A DNA stretch of 64,000 nucleotides from Mixta hanseatica. GTDB taxonomy: Bacteria; Pseudomonadota; Gammaproteobacteria; Enterobacterales; Enterobacteriaceae. The translations under genes and the position numbers were made by a program. The notes beneath the pieces are model-generated. The model was not told the DNA's origin and made no database searches. It worked only from the letters and a program-made list of their open reading frames with translations. The stretch covers positions 2,542,001-2,606,000 of the forward strand of contig NZ_CP082904.1 of NCBI RefSeq assembly GCF_023517775.1, written 5' to 3'. Below, piece by piece: positions 45,288 through 56,243 of the stretch. The number at the start of each line of letters is the position of its first letter. Position 1 is the first letter of the stretch.

Positions 45288-45701
45288 TTAAGAGACGTTG
45301 CCTACAATGTGGCCATCTATCTCTTCGATTTTTAACCGTAACAGGGCGTTTTGCATCTCATCAAACTCCCCTCCGCCGGATTTAACTTTTAAATCCTTCA
45401 TATGTATAAAGTTAGCCGGAACGGACTCGCTTTCTGAAGCGGGCGTATAAACATCATCCGCTACTCGCGAAAAATGTTGCGCTAAGTTCTCGCCGATATC
45501 GCCAACCTGCGCTAAGTTTTCAGCCAGCGTAGTGTAATACTCTTTACCTGAAATCATCAGGCCGCTGATCACCGTGCCTTTCAGAAACAGAGTAATACCA
45601 AAAGATCCGTCTACCGCATTCACTATGTTGGTGAGATAAACCAAATCCATATCACGCATTTTGCTTGAAACGACGTTCTTCACTTCTCTATCTTCAGACA
45701 T
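45288..45701 (-). CDS. GvpU-like gas vesicle accessory family protein (orphan)
   Basis: A 137-residue protein whose layout fits the GvpU family: a DLVYLTNIVNAVDGSFGITLFL N-terminal part, GTVISGLMISGKEYY in the middle, then FIHMKDLKV and a C-terminal LKIEEIDGHIVGNVS. No other gas vesicle gene (gvpA, gvpF, gvpN) is in this window. GAGGGGAATGTG precedes the ATG at 45701; a GTG one codon upstream is a less likely start. The identification is by remembered pattern; a role outside gas vesicles is likely if the genome lacks gvpA. Confidence 0.55.
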   Translation of the reverse strand: MSEDREVKNVVSSKMRDMDLVYLTNIVNAVDGSFGITLFLKGTVISGLMISGKEYYTTLAENLAQVGDIGENLAQHFSRVADDVYTPASESESVPANFIHMKDLKVKSGGGEFDEMQNALLRLKIEEIDGHIVGNVS

Positions 45702-45775
45702 CACATTCCCCTCGTCATGATACAGGTGACACAGTTTCGATAAGAATAACTTTAGCGTAGTAGAATCTGTATTCT

Positions 45776-45922
45776 ATGCCTGTTATCGTCGCTATCCCTT
45801 TTGCAGCCACCGCGATGATGCTGCTGTTACTGGCTTACCGTCAGAAACATAAAGCTTTTTTAATTACTGGTTATGTGTCGATGATCTCGGCGGTAGTTAA
45901 CCTGATTCTGGGGTTTAGCTAA
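45776..45922 (+). CDS. Possible small membrane protein (48 residues)
   Basis: A 48-residue frame with two hydrophobic stretches (VIVAIPFAATAMMLLLL and FLITGYVSMISAVVNLILG) around a basic loop YRQKHK. The ATG at 45776 lacks a good ribosome binding site. The hydrophobic periodicity and lack of rare codons favour a real gene, but there is no homology that I recognise. Confidence 0.4.
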   Translation: MPVIVAIPFAATAMMLLLLAYRQKHKAFLITGYVSMISAVVNLILGFS

Positions 45923-46093
45923 TAACGAAAAATAGTCGGGCCAGACAGTAGAGGACTTTGAATTAACCTTTATCGCCCAGGGCACCAGAAGCCTCGCTGG
46001 CGCTTGAATATTACGCAGCCTGCCCGCTTTTTTGGGCACATTTGATATGTCTCAATTCTTTCGCCCCGACATGTGGTAGGATACTTCCCGCTC

Positions 46094-46169
<76 letters not shown>

Positions 46170-46170
46170 G

Positions 46171-46244
46171 GCGGCCATCGTATAATGGCATTACCTCAGC
46201 TTCCCAAGCTGATGACGCGGGTTCGATTCCCGCTGGCCGCTCCA
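46171..46244 (+). tRNA. tRNA-Gly (anticodon CCC)
   Basis: A 74-nt tRNA with acceptor stem GCGGCCA/TGGCCGC and encoded TCCA end. The anticodon loop reads TTCCCAA, giving CCC (GGG codons). The body resembles E. coli glyT (TCC) more than glyU (CCC), for example the ATCGTATAATGGC D-arm region. This suggests that the CCC isoacceptor arose from a TCC gene by anticodon change. Confidence 0.94.
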
Positions 46245-46407
46245 CGCTTCCTTTATCCTCTTGTTTGAGATTCCGCTATCCTGCTAGTTAAGATTCCGCC
46301 CTCGGCAGATGTCAGAGCGCCGCTCGGGGCGAGATTACACGATGACAGGCAGATCGCTTTGCCATGTCGCGCAACGCCGATGCGGTTTATCAGAAGGAGG
46401 AGATACA

Positions 46408-46617
46408 ATGAAGAAAACCATATACCTGCCCCAATTCGACAAAAAAGCTGAGGCTGAAGTTTTTGGTAATAAGATCACCGTGCGCTACGACGGCAATGAG
46501 AGCTTCCCACGCAGCCTGAAAGTTAAAGACCAGTTTTACGTGGTGATTGATGAGCAAGAAAAAGTGATGATACTGACCCGCAAAGCTATTGGATCATGGC
46601 ACTTCTCATTGCTATAA
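46408..46617 (+). CDS. Small hypothetical protein (69 residues)
   Basis: A 69-residue protein starting at the ATG at 46408 after AAGGAGGAGATACA, a near-perfect ribosome binding site. The sequence is rich in beta-type residues (KITVRYDGNESFPRSLKV, DQFYVVIDEQEKVMIL), with no signal or membrane segment. I do not recognise the family. The frame is open to 46309 but without a better start. It lies between the tRNA pair and fliE. Confidence 0.65.
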   Translation: MKKTIYLPQFDKKAEAEVFGNKITVRYDGNESFPRSLKVKDQFYVVIDEQEKVMILTRKAIGSWHFSLL

Positions 46618-46711
46618 CCCTCAGCCGAATCCAATCATCCTTGCTTCTGCGGTTTTTTTATTTCTGCGAACCGGCCTGTAGCCGGGGTGCTATTGTTCCA
46701 GATACGCCAAA

Positions 46712-46736
46712 CCCGGTGTGCGAATAACACGCCGGG
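46712..46736 (-). terminator. Hairpin after fliE
   Basis: The stem CCCGGTGTG / CACGCCGGG with one G-U pair; on the minus strand it is followed by TTTGG. A plausible but weak terminator 46 bases past the fliE stop. Confidence 0.5.
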
Positions 46737-46782
46737 ACAGGACGATACAGAGCGTTCTTCAGGCTAGTTGCGAATCGCCCCA

Positions 46783-47094
46783 CTACACCTGCATATTCAT
46801 AATTTCCTGATAAGCCGACACCAGCTTGTTACGCACCTGAATGCCCATCTGCATAGAAACCGATGATTTCTGTAGATCGATCATGACATCGTTCAGGGCG
46901 ATACCGGGTTTGCCCATCGTAAAGTCCTGCGCCTGCGCACGGGCGTGGTTCTGCGTTTCACTGATTTTATCCAACGCCGCTTTCATCTGGGCGGAGAAAT
47001 CCGCCTGCGCCACGCTGTCGGTGTTCTTATTACTCGCCTGCAGCGAACCAAGCTGCAGCTGCTGAATCACACTCTCTATCCCCTGGATTGCCAT
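46783..47094 (-). CDS. fliE: Flagellar hook-basal body protein FliE
   Basis: A 103-residue basal body component joining the MS ring to the rod and forming part of the export gate. The C-terminal [27 protein letters not shown] motif is diagnostic. GAGGGTTAAC precedes the ATG at 47094. It is divergent from fliF across 234 bases, which must contain the FlhDC-dependent class 2 promoters. Confidence 0.95.
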   Translation of the reverse strand: MAIQGIESVIQQLQLGSLQASNKNTDSVAQADFSAQMKAALDKISETQNHARAQAQDFTMGKPGIALNDVMIDLQKSSVSMQMGIQVRNKLVSAYQEIMNMQV

Positions 47095-47328
47095 GTTAAC
47101 CCTCGTGTTATTGGCGTTTCGTTTAGTTCACGCAAACAAACTTAACACAAAGTCAATAGGACAAAGGGTGTAAATGACAGCAAAAAACATGGCTTTTTGA
47201 CCCATCGAAATTGGCGAATAGGAAAATAATGGCATCCATTGAAGTGGAACTTTTCTAAGCCGTATCAGGGAGTCAGTTTTGTCACCACTTAACACACAGT
47301 CCGGTCAACTGTCAGGCAGGAAATGGTC

Positions 47329-49044
47329 ATGAATGCTACCGCAACTCAGGAAACAACAAATAAGAAAGGCTTAAATGACCTTGTTGCTCGCCTGCGCGCC
47401 AATCCGCGGATCCCGCTGATCATCGCTGCAGCCGCCGCTACTGCCATCATTGTCGCGATGGTACTGTGGGCGAAAGCGCCGGCTTACAGCGTCCTTTATA
47501 ATAACCTTTCAAATGAGGATGGCGGCGCGATCGTGACGCAGCTGACTCAGATGAACGTCCCTTACCGCTTCGAAGAGAATGGCGGCGCGCTGATGGTGCC
47601 CGCAGAAAAGGTGCACGAACTGCGCCTGCGTCTCGCTCAGCAGGGCCTGCCAAAAGGCGGCGCCGTAGGCTTTGAACTGCTGGATAAAGAGAAGTTTGGT
47701 ATCAGCCAGTTCAGCGAACAGGTTAACTACCAGCGTGCGCTGGAAGGCGAACTGTCACGCACTATCGAGACGCTCGGTCCGGTAAAAAACGCACGCGTCC
47801 ACCTGGCGATGCCTAAACCTACGCTGTTTGTTCGCGAGCAGAAATCCCCCTCCGCTTCCGTCACGCTGATCCTGCAGCCGGGACGAGCACTGGATGAAGG
47901 CCAAATTAACGCCATCGTGCATATGGTTTCCAGCAGCGTGGCCGGACTTCCGCCGGGCAACGTAACGGTTGTCGATCAAAGTGGTCGTCTGCTGACGCGT
48001 TCCGATGCGGCCGGTCGTGACCTGAACGATGCCCAGCTGAAGTATGCCACCGAAGTGGAAAGTCGCTATCAGCAGCGTATCGAAGCGATCCTGGCACCGA
48101 TTGTTGGCAACGGTAATGTCCATGCGCAGGTTACCGCCCAGATCGATTTCGATACCCGTGAGCAAACGGAAGAGCAGTACAAACCGAATACCGATCCGGC
48201 CAATGCTGCTATTCGCTCGCGTCAGAGCAGCAATAACGAGCAGATTGGCGGCCAGTATCCTGGCGGCGTGCCGGGCGCGCTCTCTAATCAGCCTGCGCCT
48301 GCTAACAACGCGCCGATCGAAACGCCGCAAGCGAATAACAATGCAAATGCCACGGCGGGCAATAATAACGGCGCAGCGGCCAACACCACCGCCAGCACCA
48401 ATGCAGCGCGTCCGGTGCCGTCCAATACGCACCATGACGAAACGACTAACTACGAGCTGGATCGCACCATTCGTCACACCAAGATGAATGTGGGCAGCGT
48501 GAAACGTCTGTCGGTTGCCGTGGTGGTGAACTACCGCGCCGATGCCAAAGGCAAAGCGGCGGCGCTGGATGAGAAACAGCTGAAACAGATTGAAGATCTG
48601 ACGCGTGAAGCGATGGGCTACTCCAGCGATCGCGGCGACAGCGTCAACGTGGTGAACTCGCAGTTTACCCAAACTGAGGATACCGGTGGCGATCTTCCGT
48701 TCTGGCAGCAGCAGTCCTTCTTCGAGCAGATGATGAATGCGGGACGTTGGTTACTGGTTGCGCTGGTTGCCTTCATCCTCTACCGCAAACTGATTCGTCC
48801 GCACCTGCTGCGTAAACAGGAGCTGACCAAAGCGGCGATTGAACAAGCGGCAGCGCTGGAGCAGCAACGTAAAGAACAAGAAGCCTTCTCTGTTTCGCTC
48901 AGCAAAGACGATCAGGAGCAGGAACGTAAATCTAAACATCGCGTCAGCGCCGAAGTGATGAGCCAGCGCATCCGCGATATGTCTGAAAACGATCCACGCG
49001 TTGTGGCGCTGGTGATCCGCCAATGGATGAGTAACGAACTATGA
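47329..49044 (+). CDS. fliF: Flagellar MS-ring protein FliF
   Basis: A 571-residue membrane protein that forms the MS ring of the flagellar motor. It has an N-terminal membrane segment (about 25-45), ring-building motifs ([23 protein letters not shown]-type repeats, [17 protein letters not shown]), an Asn/Ala-rich loop near 340-370, a second membrane segment near 450, and the C-terminal FliG-binding tail [15 protein letters not shown]. The start is taken at 47329 (MNATATQ), since the ATG two codons earlier sits only two bases after its possible binding site. It overlaps fliG by 4 bases. Confidence 0.95.
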   Translation: MNATATQETTNKKGLNDLVARLRANPRIPLIIAAAAATAIIVAMVLWAKAPAYSVLYNNLSNEDGGAIVTQLTQMNVPYRFEENGGALMVPAEKVHELRLRLAQQGLPKGGAVGFELLDKEKFGISQFSEQVNYQRALEGELSRTIETLGPVKNARVHLAMPKPTLFVREQKSPSASVTLILQPGRALDEGQINAIVHMVSSSVAGLPPGNVTVVDQSGRLLTRSDAAGRDLNDAQLKYATEVESRYQQRIEAILAPIVGNGNVHAQVTAQIDFDTREQTEEQYKPNTDPANAAIRSRQSSNNEQIGGQYPGGVPGALSNQPAPANNAPIETPQANNNANATAGNNNGAAANTTASTNAARPVPSNTHHDETTNYELDRTIRHTKMNVGSVKRLSVAVVVNYRADAKGKAAALDEKQLKQIEDLTREAMGYSSDRGDSVNVVNSQFTQTEDTGGDLPFWQQQSFFEQMMNAGRWLLVALVAFILYRKLIRPHLLRKQELTKAAIEQAAALEQQRKEQEAFSVSLSKDDQEQERKSKHRVSAEVMSQRIRDMSENDPRVVALVIRQWMSNEL

Positions 49045-50033
49045 GTCTGACCGGTACTGAAAAAAGCGCCGTCCTGCTGATGACGATTGGTGAAGACCGT
49101 GCCGCTGAGGTGTTCAAGCACCTCAGCACGCGGGAAGTACAGCACCTGAGCGCAGCCATGGCCAATATGAATCAGGTTTCTCACCAGCAGCTGGCTGAAG
49201 TGCTGCGTGAGTTTGAAACGGATGCCGAGCAGTTTGCGGCGCTGAGCCTGAACTCTAATGAATATCTGCGTTCGGTACTGATCAAGGCGCTGGGCGAAGA
49301 GCGCGCCTCCACGCTGTTGGAAGACATTCTGGAAACGCGCGAAACCACCTCCGGCATGGAAACGCTCAACTTTATGGAGCCGCAGGCGGCTGCCGATCTG
49401 ATCCGCGACGAACATCCGCAGATCATCGCCACCATCCTGGTGCACCTGAAGCGTTCACAGGCGGCGGATATCCTGGCCCAGTTCGACGATCGTCTGCGTC
49501 ACGATGTGATGCTGCGTATCGCCACCTTCGGCGGCGTGCAGCCAGCGGCGCTGGCGGAACTGACCGAAGTGCTCAACTCGCTGCTGGATGGTCAAAACCT
49601 CAAGCGCGCGAAGATGGGCGGCGTAAGAACCGCGGCGGAAATCATCAACCTGATGAAAACGCAGCAGGAAGAAGCGGTTATGGAAGCGGTACGCGAGTTC
49701 GATGGCGAACTGGCGCAGAAGATTGTCGACGAAATGTTCCTGTTCGAAAACCTGGTGGATGTGGACGACCGCAGTATCCAGCGCCTGCTGCAGGAAGTGG
49801 AATCCGAATCGCTGCTGGTGGCACTGAAAGGCGCCGATCAGCCGCTGCGCGAGAAGTTCCTCAAGAATATGTCGCAGCGTGCGGCCGATATTCTGCGCGA
49901 CGACCTCGCCAACCGTGGTCCGGTCCGTATGTCGATGGTAGAGAACGAACAGAAAGCGATTCTGCTTATCGTTCGTCGTCTGGCGGAAAGCGGCGAAATG
50001 GTAATTGGCGGCGGCGAGGAAACCTATGTCTGA
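49041..50033 (+). CDS. fliG: Flagellar motor switch protein FliG
   Basis: A 330-residue C-ring protein that couples the stator force to rotation. The N-terminal [20 protein letters not shown], the [14 protein letters not shown] block and the C-terminal charged torque region ([23 protein letters not shown]) match E. coli FliG. It overlaps fliF upstream (ATGA) and fliH downstream, within the fliFGHIJK operon. Confidence 0.96.
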   Translation: MSLTGTEKSAVLLMTIGEDRAAEVFKHLSTREVQHLSAAMANMNQVSHQQLAEVLREFETDAEQFAALSLNSNEYLRSVLIKALGEERASTLLEDILETRETTSGMETLNFMEPQAAADLIRDEHPQIIATILVHLKRSQAADILAQFDDRLRHDVMLRIATFGGVQPAALAELTEVLNSLLDGQNLKRAKMGGVRTAAEIINLMKTQQEEAVMEAVREFDGELAQKIVDEMFLFENLVDVDDRSIQRLLQEVESESLLVALKGADQPLREKFLKNMSQRAADILRDDLANRGPVRMSMVENEQKAILLIVRRLAESGEMVIGGGEETYV

Positions 50034-50733
50034 TGCCTTTTCTTCCCGTCCATGGCAGCGCTGGCAGCCTGACGATTTAACACGCTTTGACCAGCCGGCC
50101 GCCGAGCCGCAGGTCGAACCTGAATTGACTTTCGACGTGAGCGAAGAAAACGACGCGTTTTCGCCACAGTCGCAGCTGGAACAGATCCAGACCCAGGCGC
50201 GCCTTGAGGCTCATGCGCAAGGCTACGCTGAGGGACAACAGAAAGGCTTTAATGAAGGCAAGCAGGCAGGTTTTGATGCTGGTTTTCAGCAGGGGCTGGC
50301 GGAAGCGCAGCAGCAGCAGGCGCCGGTACAGGCGCGTATGCAGCAGCTGGTCACCGAATTCCAGCACACGCTGGAAGCGCTCGACAGCGTTATCGCCTCG
50401 CGTCTGCTGCAGCTGGCGCTGGAAGCGGCGCGTCAGGTTATCGGCCAGGCGACCGCGGTCGACGGCTCTGCCCTGCTGCGTCAGATTCAGCAGATGATCC
50501 AGCAGGAACCGATGTTCAGCGGCAAGCCGCAGCTGCGGGTACATCCTGACGATCTGCAACGCGTTGAACAGACGCTGGGCCCGACGCTAGACCTGCACGG
50601 CTGGCGCCTGCTGGCCGACAGTTCGCTGCACCCGGGCGGCTGCAAACTGAGCGCGGAAGATGGCGATCTGGACGCCAGCGTGGCGACGCGCTGGCATGAA
50701 CTGTGCCGCCTGGCGGCACCGGGAGAGCTGTAA
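50026..50733 (+). CDS. fliH: Flagellar export regulator FliH
   Basis: A 235-residue protein that holds the export ATPase FliI as an FliH2-FliI complex. The N-terminal Trp/Pro-rich segment ([10 protein letters not shown]), the GxxxG-type repeats ([20 protein letters not shown]) and the FliI-binding C-terminus are typical. The start is the ATG at 50026 (MSDAF), which overlaps fliG by 8 bases; the frame is open seven codons earlier. The stop overlaps the fliI start (TAATG). Confidence 0.94.
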   Translation: MSDAFSSRPWQRWQPDDLTRFDQPAAEPQVEPELTFDVSEENDAFSPQSQLEQIQTQARLEAHAQGYAEGQQKGFNEGKQAGFDAGFQQGLAEAQQQQAPVQARMQQLVTEFQHTLEALDSVIASRLLQLALEAARQVIGQATAVDGSALLRQIQQMIQQEPMFSGKPQLRVHPDDLQRVEQTLGPTLDLHGWRLLADSSLHPGGCKLSAEDGDLDASVATRWHELCRLAAPGEL

Positions 50734-52094
50734 TGACCACACGTCTTTCACGCTGGCTGGGCTCACTGGACGCGTTTGAAAAACGCATGGCGGATGTGCC
50801 GGAGGTGCGCCGCTACGGACGCCTGACGCGCGCCACCGGTCTGGTGCTGGAGGCGACCGGCCTGCAGCTGCCGCTGGGCGCGACCTGCGTTATCGAACGT
50901 CACGACGGTAAACAGGTTACTGAAGTTGAAAGCGAAGTGGTCGGCTTCAACGGGCAGAAACTCTTTTTGATGCCGCTGGAAGAAGTGGAAGGCATTTTGC
51001 CCGGTGCGCGCGTGTTTGCGCGCGGCAACGGCGACAGCGCACAGAGCGGAAAACAGCTGATGCTGGGTCCGCAGCTGTTGGGCCGCGTACTGGACGGTAG
51101 CGGCCGTCCGTTAGACGGTCTGCCCGCGCCGGAAACCGGCTATCGCGCGCCATTGATCACCCCGCCCTTTAACCCGCTGCAGCGTACGCCGATCACCGAC
51201 GTGCTGGATACCGGCGTCCGTGCGATCAACGCGCTGCTGACGGTAGGCCGCGGTCAGCGTATGGGGCTGTTTGCCGGCTCCGGCGTGGGTAAATCGGTGC
51301 TGCTCGGCATGATGGCGCGTTACACCAAAGCCGACGTGATCGTGGTCGGGCTGATTGGCGAACGTGGCCGTGAAGTTAAAGACTTTATTGAAAATATTCT
51401 TGGCACCGAGGGCCGTGCGCGCTCGGTGGTGATTGCCGCACCGGCGGATGTCTCCCCGCTGCTGCGTATGCAGGGCGCGGCATATGCCACGCGCATCGCC
51501 GAAGATTTCCGCGATCGCGGCCAGCATGTGCTGCTGATTATGGACTCATTAACGCGTTATGCGATGGCGCAGCGTGAAATTGCGCTGGCGATCGGCGAGC
51601 CGCCGGCCACCAAAGGCTATCCGCCTTCGGTGTTCGCCAAGCTGCCCGCGCTGGTGGAGCGCGCCGGTAACGGCATCGACGGCGGCGGCTCGATTACCGC
51701 CTTTTATACCGTATTAACCGAAGGCGACGATCAGCAGGACCCGATCGCCGACTCCGCGCGCGCCATTCTCGATGGCCATGTGGTGCTGTCGCGTCGGCTG
51801 GCGGAGGCGGGTCACTACCCGGCCATCGATATTGAAGCCTCGATCAGTCGTGCGATGACCGCGCTAATAGATGAAACGCACTATGCGCGCGTACGCCAGT
51901 TTAAGCAGCTGCTCTCCAGCTATCAGCGCAACCGCGATTTGATTAGCGTCGGCGCCTACGCAGCCGGCAGCGATCCGATGCTGGATAAGGCGATTAAGCT
52001 GTGGCCGATGCTGGAATCCTTTTTGCAACAGGGCATCTTCGAGCAGAGCCGCTATGACGATGCCTGCCTGCATCTCCAGGCTATTTTTGGTTGA
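50733..52094 (+). CDS. fliI: Flagellar export ATPase FliI
   Basis: A 453-residue F1-type ATPase of the flagellar type III export apparatus. The Walker A motif AGSGVGKS is at residues 181-188, and Walker B lies in [18 protein letters not shown]. The start is the ATG at 50733 giving [10 protein letters not shown], one base overlapping the fliH stop. It matches E. coli FliI closely. Confidence 0.97.
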   Translation: MTTRLSRWLGSLDAFEKRMADVPEVRRYGRLTRATGLVLEATGLQLPLGATCVIERHDGKQVTEVESEVVGFNGQKLFLMPLEEVEGILPGARVFARGNGDSAQSGKQLMLGPQLLGRVLDGSGRPLDGLPAPETGYRAPLITPPFNPLQRTPITDVLDTGVRAINALLTVGRGQRMGLFAGSGVGKSVLLGMMARYTKADVIVVGLIGERGREVKDFIENILGTEGRARSVVIAAPADVSPLLRMQGAAYATRIAEDFRDRGQHVLLIMDSLTRYAMAQREIALAIGEPPATKGYPPSVFAKLPALVERAGNGIDGGGSITAFYTVLTEGDDQQDPIADSARAILDGHVVLSRRLAEAGHYPAIDIEASISRAMTALIDETHYARVRQFKQLLSSYQRNRDLISVGAYAAGSDPMLDKAIKLWPMLESFLQQGIFEQSRYDDACLHLQAIFG

Positions 52095-52137
52095 TGGCGT
52101 CGGGCCCTCCCGGCGCGAGAAATGAGGTCACCTGACG

Positions 52138-52587
52138 ATGGCTAAAGCTAACAGTGCGATGGAAACCCTGCGCGACCTGGCGCAGCAAGAGGTGGAAGAC
52201 GCGGCTATCCGGCTGGGTACGATGCGTCGCGCCCAACAGCAGGCGGACGAGCAGCTGAATATGCTGCTCAACTATCAGGATGAATATCGCCACAAGCTGA
52301 ACAGCAATATGTCGACCGGCATCGCCAGTTCGCGCTGGACAAACTATCACCAGTTTATTCAGACGCTGGAAAAAGCAATTGAACAACATCGCCACCAGCT
52401 GGCGCAGTGTACGCAAAAAGTCGAACAGGCGCTTAATGTCTGGCGCAACAAACAGCAACGGCTGCACGCCTGGGAAACGCTCCAGGCTCGTTCGCAGGCC
52501 AATGAATTATTACAGGAAAACCGTCTCGATCAGAAACGGATGGATGAGTATGCCCAGCGGGCATCTTTGAGGAAGGCTAATGATTAA
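52138..52587 (+). CDS. fliJ: Flagellar export chaperone FliJ
   Basis: A 149-residue, almost entirely alpha-helical coiled-coil protein that links FliI to the export gate FlhA. The N-terminal [21 protein letters not shown] and the high content of Gln, Glu and Arg match FliJ. It starts 43 bases after fliI and overlaps fliK by 8 bases. Confidence 0.92.
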   Translation: MAKANSAMETLRDLAQQEVEDAAIRLGTMRRAQQQADEQLNMLLNYQDEYRHKLNSNMSTGIASSRWTNYHQFIQTLEKAIEQHRHQLAQCTQKVEQALNVWRNKQQRLHAWETLQARSQANELLQENRLDQKRMDEYAQRASLRKAND

Positions 52588-53806
52588 GTTGCCAACATCA
52601 GTCAATACCGTCAGCGTCAATAGCGGCGCTGATGTTACCAGCGGCAGCGGCCTGGCTAGCGGCGAAGGCGCGGCTTCCGGTCAGCTGTCGGAAGCGTTTC
52701 TGACACTGCTCGGCAATCGTCTGCTGACGCTGGCGAAACAGGGCGATGGGAAAGCCGCGCTGGCCGCCGACGCGCAAAAAACGCCGACGGAGAAAACGCC
52801 GGCGAGCGAGCTTAGCCAACTGCTAAGCGCGCTGCAAAAGCCGGAGGCGATTAATGCGTTGCTGACGCCGGAAAAGGCTAAAGAGAACCTGAAGTCCGCC
52901 GATGATAAGGATGAGCTGAAACGAGACAGTTTAAGCGCTGCCGATCAGCAATCTTTACAGGCACTGTTCGCCATGCTGCCGCAAACGCCGCTGGTGCAGC
53001 AGGCTGCGAAAAACAATGACGTGAAACTGGACGGTCAGGGTCTCAACGCGTTGAGCACCCAGAGCGGTAATCTGAAGGCGACGCTGACGGTGTTAACCGC
53101 GCAGCAGCCTGGTGATAAAGCGGATACCGGCGCGGCTAACACCAGCCTGGCCAGCGCCGCTACCGACAGCGAGGAGAAAGCCCCGCTCGCCAGCTTCCAG
53201 GGCCTGATGAGCGAGACGCGTCAAAGTGAAGGAAAAGAGACGAATGAAAGCCTGCCGACGCATACGCTAAGCGCGCTTTCAACCGTGATGAATCACGCCA
53301 CCGCTGCTACCGCTGCGCCTGCTGCATCGGCCACGGCAATGACGCCAGCCACGCCGCAGATTAATGCGCAGCTGGGCAGCCCGGAATGGCAGCAGGCAGT
53401 GAGTCAGCAGGTATTGATGTTCAGCCGCAACGGCCAGCAGAACGCCGAGCTGCGTCTGCACCCGGACGATCTGGGCGCGATTCAGATCAGCCTGAAGCTG
53501 GATAACGATCAGGCGCAGCTGAATATGGTGTCAAACCACAGTCAGGTGCGCGCCGCGCTGGAAGCCGCGTTGCCGCATCTGCGTACCGCGCTGGCGGAAA
53601 GCGGCATCAACCTGGCCCAGAGCAACGTCAGCAGCGATGCTTTCCCGCAGAACCAGAGCTTTGGCAACCAGCAGGAATCGCGCCGCGAGCAGCCAGGCAG
53701 TTTTTCGCTGAGTTCCGGCAGCGAAGATGACGTTACGCCGCTGGCCGTTCCCGCCGCTTTGCAGGCGCGTGCGGCAGGCAGTAGCGCAGTAGATACATTC
53801 GCCTGA
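52580..53806 (+). CDS. fliK: Flagellar hook-length control protein FliK
   Basis: A 408-residue secreted ruler that sets hook length and switches export specificity. The long, low-complexity Ala/Ser/Thr-rich N-terminal part (to about 270) is followed by the conserved C-terminal domain ([58 protein letters not shown]). The Ala/Gln-rich tail is usual. It is the last gene of fliFGHIJK. Confidence 0.94.
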   Translation: MIKLPTSVNTVSVNSGADVTSGSGLASGEGAASGQLSEAFLTLLGNRLLTLAKQGDGKAALAADAQKTPTEKTPASELSQLLSALQKPEAINALLTPEKAKENLKSADDKDELKRDSLSAADQQSLQALFAMLPQTPLVQQAAKNNDVKLDGQGLNALSTQSGNLKATLTVLTAQQPGDKADTGAANTSLASAATDSEEKAPLASFQGLMSETRQSEGKETNESLPTHTLSALSTVMNHATAATAAPAASATAMTPATPQINAQLGSPEWQQAVSQQVLMFSRNGQQNAELRLHPDDLGAIQISLKLDNDQAQLNMVSNHSQVRAALEAALPHLRTALAESGINLAQSNVSSDAFPQNQSFGNQQESRREQPGSFSLSSGSEDDVTPLAVPAALQARAAGSSAVDTFA

Positions 53807-53837
53807 CGGTGACAAACGCCAAAGGTAAAAGCAAAAG

Positions 53838-53875
53838 GCGCGTCTTTTCCCCCCATTGACTGGCGAGAGACGCGC
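53838..53875. terminator. Hairpin between fliK and fliL
   Basis: The inverted repeat GCGCGTCT / AGACGCGC has a 22-base loop, in the 132-base gap separating the fliFGHIJK and fliLMNOPQR operons. No T-run follows, so it may mark the end of the first transcript or a control site for fliL. Confidence 0.45.
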
Positions 53876-53938
53876 GATAATCACTCTCGGCTCGCCACTA
53901 TGGCCTGCCCCAGATAATTCACAGGGTATTTCTGCAAA

Positions 53939-54421
53939 ATGTCTGATAACGCGAAAGCTAAAGGCCGCAAACGTTCCATCCTGATTCCGGTGTTACTGGT
54001 TGTAACGCTGGCCGCTTGCAGCGTGGCAGGCTATGTAGTGTGGCGAATGATGAATAAAACCGACGGACATCCGGAAGCCGCGAAAGTGGAACCGCCTGCC
54101 GCACCGGTCTTTTATGCTCTTGATACATTTACGGTTAACCTGGTCAATGCGGATAACGATCCCGATCGCGTGCTGTACGTCGGCTTTACGCTGCGTCTGC
54201 CGAATGAGGAAACGCGTGTTCGCATGAACGACTATCTGCCTGAAGTTCGTAGCCGGTTGCTGCTGCTGCTCTCTCGCCAGGATTCAGTGAAGCTGGCATC
54301 GGAACAGGGTAAGCAAGCGCTGGTAGAACAGATCAAGCAGTCGCTGGCACCGCCGCTGGTTAAAGGTCAACCTCCGCAGGTCGTAAACGATGTACTGTTT
54401 ACCGCCTTCATATTGAGGTGA
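53939..54421 (+). CDS. fliL: Flagellar basal body-associated protein FliL
   Basis: A 160-residue single-pass inner-membrane protein around the stator. A membrane segment near residues 12-34 ([22 protein letters not shown]) is followed by a periplasmic domain ([27 protein letters not shown]). First gene of fliLMNOPQR; fliM begins 4 bases after its stop. Confidence 0.94.
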   Translation: MSDNAKAKGRKRSILIPVLLVVTLAACSVAGYVVWRMMNKTDGHPEAAKVEPPAAPVFYALDTFTVNLVNADNDPDRVLYVGFTLRLPNEETRVRMNDYLPEVRSRLLLLLSRQDSVKLASEQGKQALVEQIKQSLAPPLVKGQPPQVVNDVLFTAFILR

Positions 54422-54425
54422 GTTA

Positions 54426-55433
54426 ATGGGCGATAGCATTCTTTCACAGGCTGAGATTGACGCGCTTCTCAATGGCGACAGTGAAAGCGCGGAAGATGAT
54501 AAGAATAAGAGTATCGGCGATGACAATATTCGCCCATACGATCCTAATACCCAGCGTCGCGTGGTGCGCGAGCGCCTGCAGGCGCTGGAGATTATTAACG
54601 AGCGTTTTGCGCGCCAGTTCCGTATGGGACTGTTTAACCTGCTGCGCCGTAGTCCGGATATCAGCGTTGGGGCGATTAAAATTCAGCCGTACCATGAATT
54701 TGCCCGTAACCTGCCGGTGCCGACCAACCTGAACCTGATCCACCTGAAGCCGCTGCGCGGCACAGCGCTGTTCGTTTTCTCGCCCAGCCTGGTGTTTATT
54801 GCGGTGGATAACCTGTTCGGTGGCGACGGGCGCTTCCCGACTAAAGTTGAGGGGCGTGAATTTACCCATACGGAACAGCGCGTGATCCGCCGCATGCTGA
54901 AGCTGGCGCTGGAAGGCTACAGCGATGCATGGAAAGCGATTTATCCGCTGGATGTTGAATATGTGCGTTCGGAGATGCAGGTGAAATTTACCAACATCAC
55001 CACATCGCCGAACGATATCGTGGTTACCACGCCGTTTCAGGTAGAGATCGGCAACCTGGTTGGGGAATTTAATATTTGTATCCCCTTCAGCATGATCGAG
55101 CCGCTGCGCGAACTGCTGGTTAACCCGCCGCTGGAAAACTCGCGACAGGAAGACAGACACTGGCGCGACACGCTGGTGAAGCAGGTACAGCACTCCGAGC
55201 TGGAGCTGATCGCTAACTTCGCCGACGTTTCGCTGCGTTTGTCGCGCATCCTGCAGTTGAAGCCCGGCGATGTATTACCGATTGAAAAACCGGATCGCAT
55301 TATCGCTCACGTTGATGGCGTTCCGGTGTTAACCAGCCAGTATGGCACCCTGAATGGACAATACGCGCTGCGTGTAGAACACTTGATTAATCCGATATTG
55401 AATTCGCTGAATGAGGAACAGCCCGATGAGTGA
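54426..55433 (+). CDS. fliM: Flagellar motor switch protein FliM
   Basis: A 335-residue C-ring protein that binds phosphorylated CheY. The N-terminal CheY-binding peptide ILSQAEIDALLNGDSE is at residues 5-20, followed by the CheC-like middle domain and the FliN-like C-terminal domain (KPGDVLPIEKPDRIIAHVDG). Matches E. coli FliM in length. It overlaps fliN by 8 bases. Confidence 0.96.
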   Translation: MGDSILSQAEIDALLNGDSESAEDDKNKSIGDDNIRPYDPNTQRRVVRERLQALEIINERFARQFRMGLFNLLRRSPDISVGAIKIQPYHEFARNLPVPTNLNLIHLKPLRGTALFVFSPSLVFIAVDNLFGGDGRFPTKVEGREFTHTEQRVIRRMLKLALEGYSDAWKAIYPLDVEYVRSEMQVKFTNITTSPNDIVVTTPFQVEIGNLVGEFNICIPFSMIEPLRELLVNPPLENSRQEDRHWRDTLVKQVQHSELELIANFADVSLRLSRILQLKPGDVLPIEKPDRIIAHVDGVPVLTSQYGTLNGQYALRVEHLINPILNSLNEEQPDE

Positions 55434-55836
55434 CAGCAACAAAACGTCCGATGACAGCATCTCTGCGGACGATCTGTGGGCCGAGGCGATGAGTGAACAA
55501 GCTTCGACCGACAGCGCGTCATCCACCGAGAGCGTGTTCAAATCGCTGGACAGCAAAGATATCGGCGGATCGCTGCAGGATATCGATCTGATTATGGATA
55601 TCCCGGTCAAACTCACCGTTGAACTGGGCCGCACCAAGATGACTATCAAAGAGCTGCTGCGTCTGTCGCAGGGTTCCGTGGTGGCGCTGGAAGGCCTTGC
55701 CGGTGAGCCGCTGGATATTCTGATCAACGGTTACCTGATTGCTCAAGGTGAAGTGGTAGTGGTGAACGATAAATATGGCGTACGTATCACCGACATTATC
55801 ACGCCGTCTGAACGTATGCGCCGTCTGAGCCGCTAA
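55426..55836 (+). CDS. fliN: Flagellar motor switch protein FliN
   Basis: A 136-residue C-ring protein. The variable acidic N-terminus (DDLWAEAMSEQAS) is followed by the conserved SpoA domain (DIDLIMDIPVKLTVELGRT, LLRLSQGSVVALEGLAGEP). The start is the ATG at 55426 (MSDSNKTSDD); the frame is open five codons earlier within fliM. It is needed for switching and for docking export cargo. Confidence 0.95.
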   Translation: MSDSNKTSDDSISADDLWAEAMSEQASTDSASSTESVFKSLDSKDIGGSLQDIDLIMDIPVKLTVELGRTKMTIKELLRLSQGSVVALEGLAGEPLDILINGYLIAQGEVVVVNDKYGVRITDIITPSERMRRLSR

Positions 55837-55838
55837 TA

Positions 55839-56243
55839 ATGAACAACAGCACCCAGCAGGCAACAACGCAACAAGCTCCACAGCCCGCCTTTTCTACCGG
55901 GTCGGCGTTAACGCAGGTCAGCAGCGTGCTGGCCGGGATCGTGTTACTGATCCTCGCCTGCGCCTGGCTGGCGCGACGTCTCGGCTTTACGCCGAAACGT
56001 CTTGGCGGCCCACAGGCGCTGAAAATCAGCGCCAGCGTGCAGGTTGGTCAGCGCGAGCGCGTGGTGATTGTTGAAGTGGAAGATGCCCGCCTGGTGCTGG
56101 GCGTGACCGCGCAGCAGATTACCCATCTGCATACGCTGCCGCCCAAAGATCCCGAACAACAGGATGCGCCGCCCGCCCAGGCGGCACCTGACTTCCGTCA
56201 GATTTTACAGACGTTAGTGAAACGTCCCGGAAAACCACAATGA
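55839..56243 (+). CDS. fliO: Flagellar export protein FliO
   Basis: A 134-residue single-pass membrane protein that assists assembly of the FliP ring. The N-terminus is Gln/Thr-rich, followed by a membrane helix near 28-48 ([21 protein letters not shown]) and a cytoplasmic domain with [23 protein letters not shown]. It starts two bases after fliN and overlaps fliP by 4. Confidence 0.92.
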   Translation: MNNSTQQATTQQAPQPAFSTGSALTQVSSVLAGIVLLILACAWLARRLGFTPKRLGGPQALKISASVQVGQRERVVIVEVEDARLVLGVTAQQITHLHTLPPKDPEQQDAPPAQAAPDFRQILQTLVKRPGKPQ

